Shown in pieces: positions 53,001 through 55,128 of a stretch of DNA of 55,128 bases. Numbering within the stretch: the first letter of the stretch is position 1; each line of letters opens with the position of its first letter. The DNA is from Stieleria tagensis (GTDB lineage: Bacteria; Planctomycetota; Planctomycetia; Pirellulales; Pirellulaceae). The stretch covers positions 1 to 55,128 of the forward strand of contig NZ_JAMYFE010000083.1 in NCBI RefSeq assembly GCF_024129865.1, read 5' to 3'. The translations under genes and the position numbers were made by a program. The notes under the pieces were generated by a model that had not been told where the DNA came from, did not search any database, and saw only the letters and a list, made by a program, of their open reading frames with translations.

Positions 53001-54067
53001 CCGATCGTTTGGAGGTCAATGGCATTCGCGGCCGATTGGCTGACGGGATGCTGTCTGGTACCGCGTTGGTCCGTCTGGAATCGATCCCCACTGGTCACTT
53101 TGACGTTGCTGCCAAGCGGGTGAACCTTCGCCGGTTGGCATCACCATTGGGTGTTCAAGATGTCTCTGGCACCGGCACGGTTTCATTGCGAGGTCGAATC
53201 GGACCGATTATCACCGGGGCGGTCGACATTACGGCCGACAATGTCGTGGCCGCTGGAGTCGCTGTCCGCCAGGCGAGGTTTCCAGTCACCTGGTCTTTCA
53301 CGCCGAATTCGAAAATCGCGAGATGGCAATGCCGATCTGGCGTGGTTGCGACCGGCGGAGGCAACGTGAGGGTCGCTACCGAAGGCAACTATGCCAATAG
53401 TTTGACAATGAACACAGCCGTTCATGTCGAAAAAGTCGATTTGGCGAAACTGATGCGCAGCGGTTCTGTCGGATCGGGGATTGTTGATGGCGAAGCCAGC
53501 CTGCGTGCCAAGCGTGCTCGCACCACAAAGCAGTTGGTCGGTGACTATGCGTTTGAGATGAAAAATATTCAGGCCCTGGAAATTCCAATTCTGAATCAGC
53601 TACCAAAAATGGTGACACTTTCACCGCCGGTTCCAGGGCGAGGACAAGACGGCGGGATCGTGCGAGGCAGAATCGGTAGTGGACTGGTTTATCTGGATGA
53701 GTTGGCAGTGCATCAAAGCAATGTGCAAGTGATGGTGTCGGGCACCGCAACCATGGAAGGCCGATTGGACTTGGACGTTGTCGCCAGCACGGAGTCTGAG
53801 AGTCCAGCCGATCAGTTGGTGTCCCTGTTGGATTCTCCGCTAATGCTGGCCGCACCGGCGCCGGTCGCCTTGGTCGTCAAAGCCAACGAGTTGCTAAAAG
53901 ATCGAGTGGTCCGAGTTCACGTCGGTGGCACCGCCGATCGGCCAACGCTGCGATTGCAACCTGGCAAACAGCTGAGCCAGGACGCCGTCCGTTTCTTTCT
54001 GACAAACAGTTTCGGTTCGACCGTCAGCGGTCTAGCCAACTCCAAAACAAATACACAACGACGCTAA
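50063..54067 (+). CDS. Large AsmA-like envelope protein
   Basis: 1334 residues as drawn. A membrane helix (LTVLFMLALTVGIL) lies near residue 70, and the remainder is one long beta-rich chain, with repeated stretches such as AEMGFTLEGTHPANELNP, VDGKFAILQSLDGTG and VSGTGTVSLRGRIG. The early segment GARVEIGSVSIGW, followed by VERMSVVPNL and IEVEKPLIHV, is typical of AsmA/TamB/YhdP-type bridge proteins that span the periplasm and act in lipid or outer-membrane transport. GTG 50063 is the longest start; the true start may lie closer to the helix (for example TTG 50189). It is 16 bases upstream of the polysaccharide export gene and probably co-transcribed with it. Confidence 0.75.
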   Translation: MVRSFSPSAKWCTSKRSLALVWNPPKDLSLLQGVRFHRIGKPLFLRINRDGSAKTLRQRCLRAIRRLTVLFMLALTVGILARNSITRVAAVHIASRVIGARVEIGSVSIGWSQISVRQIKLFEPAMANQQQLLVERMSVVPNLLMGLRRGIWLERIEVEKPLIHVRLDADGKLLSQFPQGSQTESTGEFNLPLQQIRVIDAGLVVHQFGRQDWKVDRVEMRADVGANIEANAVVPDLLGARIDVRCSLDAKTLGGSSRLSLAGMKIDTTELARLPLVPADLAAERISAEMGFTLEGTHPANELNPLAHSFQFQGDVHGIYSERLKTLCEHVSVSATYDTDELIVAAKADPLRGRCAVNVTANLIADRPTVSMHAELADLHLHSVARLAPELEQFDSRLQASASIQCAMTDGGIDFDGRITSRATQNEYDKIALPDIDSLVSASGRLVPDQPNSLQGVVNGQINSQPFDLTPLADLLGLPPAHGSIASLSQFEIPLGSINDPATYAGHLNLQIQGIECSELTVDDTTVIAKLKSGLAEVSVSEIVIRDAERSAIATVSPTLEASLLGKGRLSSRVQLALKPSRAIVSRIGAAQLDPQGEILVQAQAECGIASLQNPADWSVDVRLQAIELAALGETLQDIEWQARLKAGGLEMDPLVLTWRDSLCTVDASGAIGTAISLDGNVSVERLQLKDLGDVASRFSSTPLPLSGLASVDGKFAILQSLDGTGPVVKASGVARLERAVYANAAIGNARLNWDADLSGLLLSSASEEFLGGQYQITARMRDLDWTRTQLEGKFAGIQVPRLVAMSGQPVPSTGTLQGGCRLTSLASLQELSGEAWLESRQVSVQRLPIEIGVAKVTVAGGELAVQSEGRIADGHFDVVFDGSIPQLTNHFATPNRPLSTVPVTGQFKLAGLSIHELVDSLGLPREAMTIGGTLSAECSRDQAAWDGRHLCVASGAVEDLRLRNAGLSERITVDMTLMPDRLEVNGIRGRLADGMLSGTALVRLESIPTGHFDVAAKRVNLRRLASPLGVQDVSGTGTVSLRGRIGPIITGAVDITADNVVAAGVAVRQARFPVTWSFTPNSKIARWQCRSGVVATGGGNVRVATEGNYANSLTMNTAVHVEKVDLAKLMRSGSVGSGIVDGEASLRAKRARTTKQLVGDYAFEMKNIQALEIPILNQLPKMVTLSPPVPGRGQDGGIVRGRIGSGLVYLDELAVHQSNVQVMVSGTATMEGRLDLDVVASTESESPADQLVSLLDSPLMLAAPAPVALVVKANELLKDRVVRVHVGGTADRPTLRLQPGKQLSQDAVRFFLTNSFGSTVSGLANSKTNTQRR

Positions 54068-54083
54068 CGAACAGGATGTTGAA

Positions 54084-54989
54084 ATGCGTTTTCTGAATCA
54101 AGCCGCATATGACTTGTATGGCCCCAAAGCTATCGTTCGCGTTGCGGCGACGCTGCTGTTAGGGATGGCACTGTTGCTGCCAAGTTCCGGTTGCAAAACC
54201 GCGGCCTCGATGGGGCTACCTGTCTCGGCCGGTGGCCATTCGTTGCTGTCTTACGCAGGTGAGTTAAGGCAACGAAGCGGTCATGGAAAAAACATGCCGA
54301 CGGAACTCGCCAAACTGACGCTGCCGCCGCACCGTGTCGAGGCTGGTGACGTTCTGGTGATCGAACCCAACGACTTCAATTCCCCCGTGCGGCTCTCTTC
54401 GGATCAAACCGTTCAACAAGACGGCACGATTGAACTGGGTTCCTATGGACGTTTGTTGGTTTCCGGTCTGTCGCCGGAGGAAATCCAAGAGCAGGTGCAG
54501 TCCGTGGTGACCAAACAAGAAATCGAAAAGCAGCAGACACGAATGGAATTGGCTTCGCATCGCAGCGGAGGCTTGGGAGTGCCCGCCCTCGAAACGGAAA
54601 CACCTGACTATGGAGTCACCGTGCGGTTGGTGAACAAGGAAAGCGCATTGTTTTACGTGATGGGCGAAGTCAACGCGCCAGGATCCTATCCATTGGTGGG
54701 TCACGAAACAGTGCTCGATGCGCTGATCGCTGCGGGCGGACTTTCGGATCGCTGCAACGACCACAAAATCATCTTGACGCGTCCGCAGGCAGATGGGCAT
54801 CCCCGCAAGATCTTGCCGGTCTGTTATCAGCAAATCTTGCAACTCGGTGACGTGTCGACGAACTACCAACTGATGCCCGGCGATCGCATCTATGTGCCGA
54901 GTTTATCTTTGTGGGAAGACGTGAAGCAGAGCGTCGCTTGGAAGAACGAAAAGAGTTGCCCCCATTGTCGTGAGTACACGACAAAATGA
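54084..54989 (+). CDS. Wza-like polysaccharide export lipoprotein
   Basis: 301 residues. The signal ends in a lipobox-like LPSSGC. A Poly_export domain (YRVEAGDVLVIE-type: LPPHRVEAGDVLVIEPND, with GTIELGSYGRLLVSGLSPEE) is followed by an SLBB domain (VMGEVNAPGSYPLVGHETVL, AAGGLSDRCNDHKIIL, LMPGDRIYVPSL). These form the periplasmic/outer-membrane channel of Wza-type exporters. The family is usual near capsule and exopolysaccharide genes; no glycosyltransferase is in this window, but the segment beyond it could hold them. It starts at ATG 54084, 16 bases after the AsmA-like stop, which hints at a shared envelope role. Confidence 0.9.
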   Translation: MRFLNQAAYDLYGPKAIVRVAATLLLGMALLLPSSGCKTAASMGLPVSAGGHSLLSYAGELRQRSGHGKNMPTELAKLTLPPHRVEAGDVLVIEPNDFNSPVRLSSDQTVQQDGTIELGSYGRLLVSGLSPEEIQEQVQSVVTKQEIEKQQTRMELASHRSGGLGVPALETETPDYGVTVRLVNKESALFYVMGEVNAPGSYPLVGHETVLDALIAAGGLSDRCNDHKIILTRPQADGHPRKILPVCYQQILQLGDVSTNYQLMPGDRIYVPSLSLWEDVKQSVAWKNEKSCPHCREYTTK

Positions 54990-55024
54990 TAAGGCCGTGT
55001 TTTTAAGTGGGGCAATGATCTTCC

Positions 55025-55128
55025 TAACCCGAAGCGTGGGTTTTGAAGCCAGCGCTTTGATGGTAACCCGAAGCGCGAGCGAGGGATTTAGGGTGTTAAC
55101 GGGATCCCTCGCTCACGCTTCGGGTTAC
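55025..55128. repeat. Palindromic repeat cluster at the window end
   Basis: A pair of 25-base arms, at 55063-55087 and 55104-55128, are complementary but for about one position (start GTAACCCGAAGCG, with AGCGAGGGAT at the inner end). A partial copy, TAACCCGAAGCG, begins at 55025. The element is cut by the window end. The CCCGAAGCGTGAGCGAGGGA type of hairpin is one I recall as an abundant intergenic repeat in Rhodopirellula-type genomes. Confidence 0.6.

Overview
This window looks like a chromosomal segment of a planctomycete, most likely Pirellulaceae (Rhodopirellula-like). I infer this from the families present: a PSCyt1/DUF1549/DUF1553 cytochrome protein paired with a DUF1501 protein, a BBP7-type outer-membrane barrel, an ECF-type sigma factor overlapping a Ser/Thr kinase gene, secreted PQQ-type propeller proteins, a secreted squalene-cyclase-like protein with a haem motif, and intergenic palindromes of a kind common in these genomes. 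No database was searched; all names come from motifs and family recognition.

Layout. 1-1293: 3' part of an IS200-like (REP-associated type) transposase and a non-coding stretch with a short palindrome. 1294-3658 (-): ECF-type sigma factor overlapping a membrane Ser/Thr kinase. 3790-13859: secreted and periplasmic proteins (PQQ propeller, BNR/sialidase-like, squalene-cyclase-like, tandem SGNH hydrolase, DUF1501, PSCyt1 protein), which suggest extracellular glycan or ester turnover. 14086-15571: a HEPN-like/CBS protein and a secreted protein of unknown function. 15585-17966 (+): a tight redox operon (DsbA/FrnE-like, DoxX, YgaP-like rhodanese, SDR). 18007-20649 (-): a small membrane protein and a UvrD/PcrA helicase. 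20856-24062 (+): Gfo/Idh/MocA oxidoreductase, ispD and tyrS, compactly arranged. 24180-26868: EF-hand protein, nrdR, a MITE-like element and a GYF_2/zinc-ribbon protein. 26958-30514 (-): a pil_N+BON protein and a BBP7 barrel.

30884-41243 (+) is a four-gene DNA-end-processing operon: AddB-like nuclease, AddA-like helicase, SbcD/YhaO-like phosphoesterase and SbcC/YhaN-like ATPase. The order is that of Bacillus addB-addA-sbcD-sbcC, but the AddA-like protein has no nuclease domain and the AddB-like protein seems to lack the C-terminal Fe-S cysteines. It is followed by a nested repeat region (41257-41968): three copies of a long repeat containing 5, 3 and 1 copies of a 27-bp unit. 41997-48679 (-): a giant Ser/Thr kinase and a PQQ lipoprotein. 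48901-49801: two recombinase relics on opposite strands beside a tRNA-Met(CAT) gene. 50063-54989 (+): an AsmA-like protein of about 1330 residues and a Wza-like polysaccharide export lipoprotein. The window ends in a large palindrome.

I did not find an obviously new multi-gene system. The best leads are the HEPN-like/CBS fusion (14086-14823), the altered AddBA module, the nested 27-bp repeat array and the recombinase relics at tRNA-Met. Many start codons were moved downstream of the longest possible start, on the basis of signal peptides, 4-nt overlaps or Shine-Dalgarno-like sequence; each such choice is stated in its entry.
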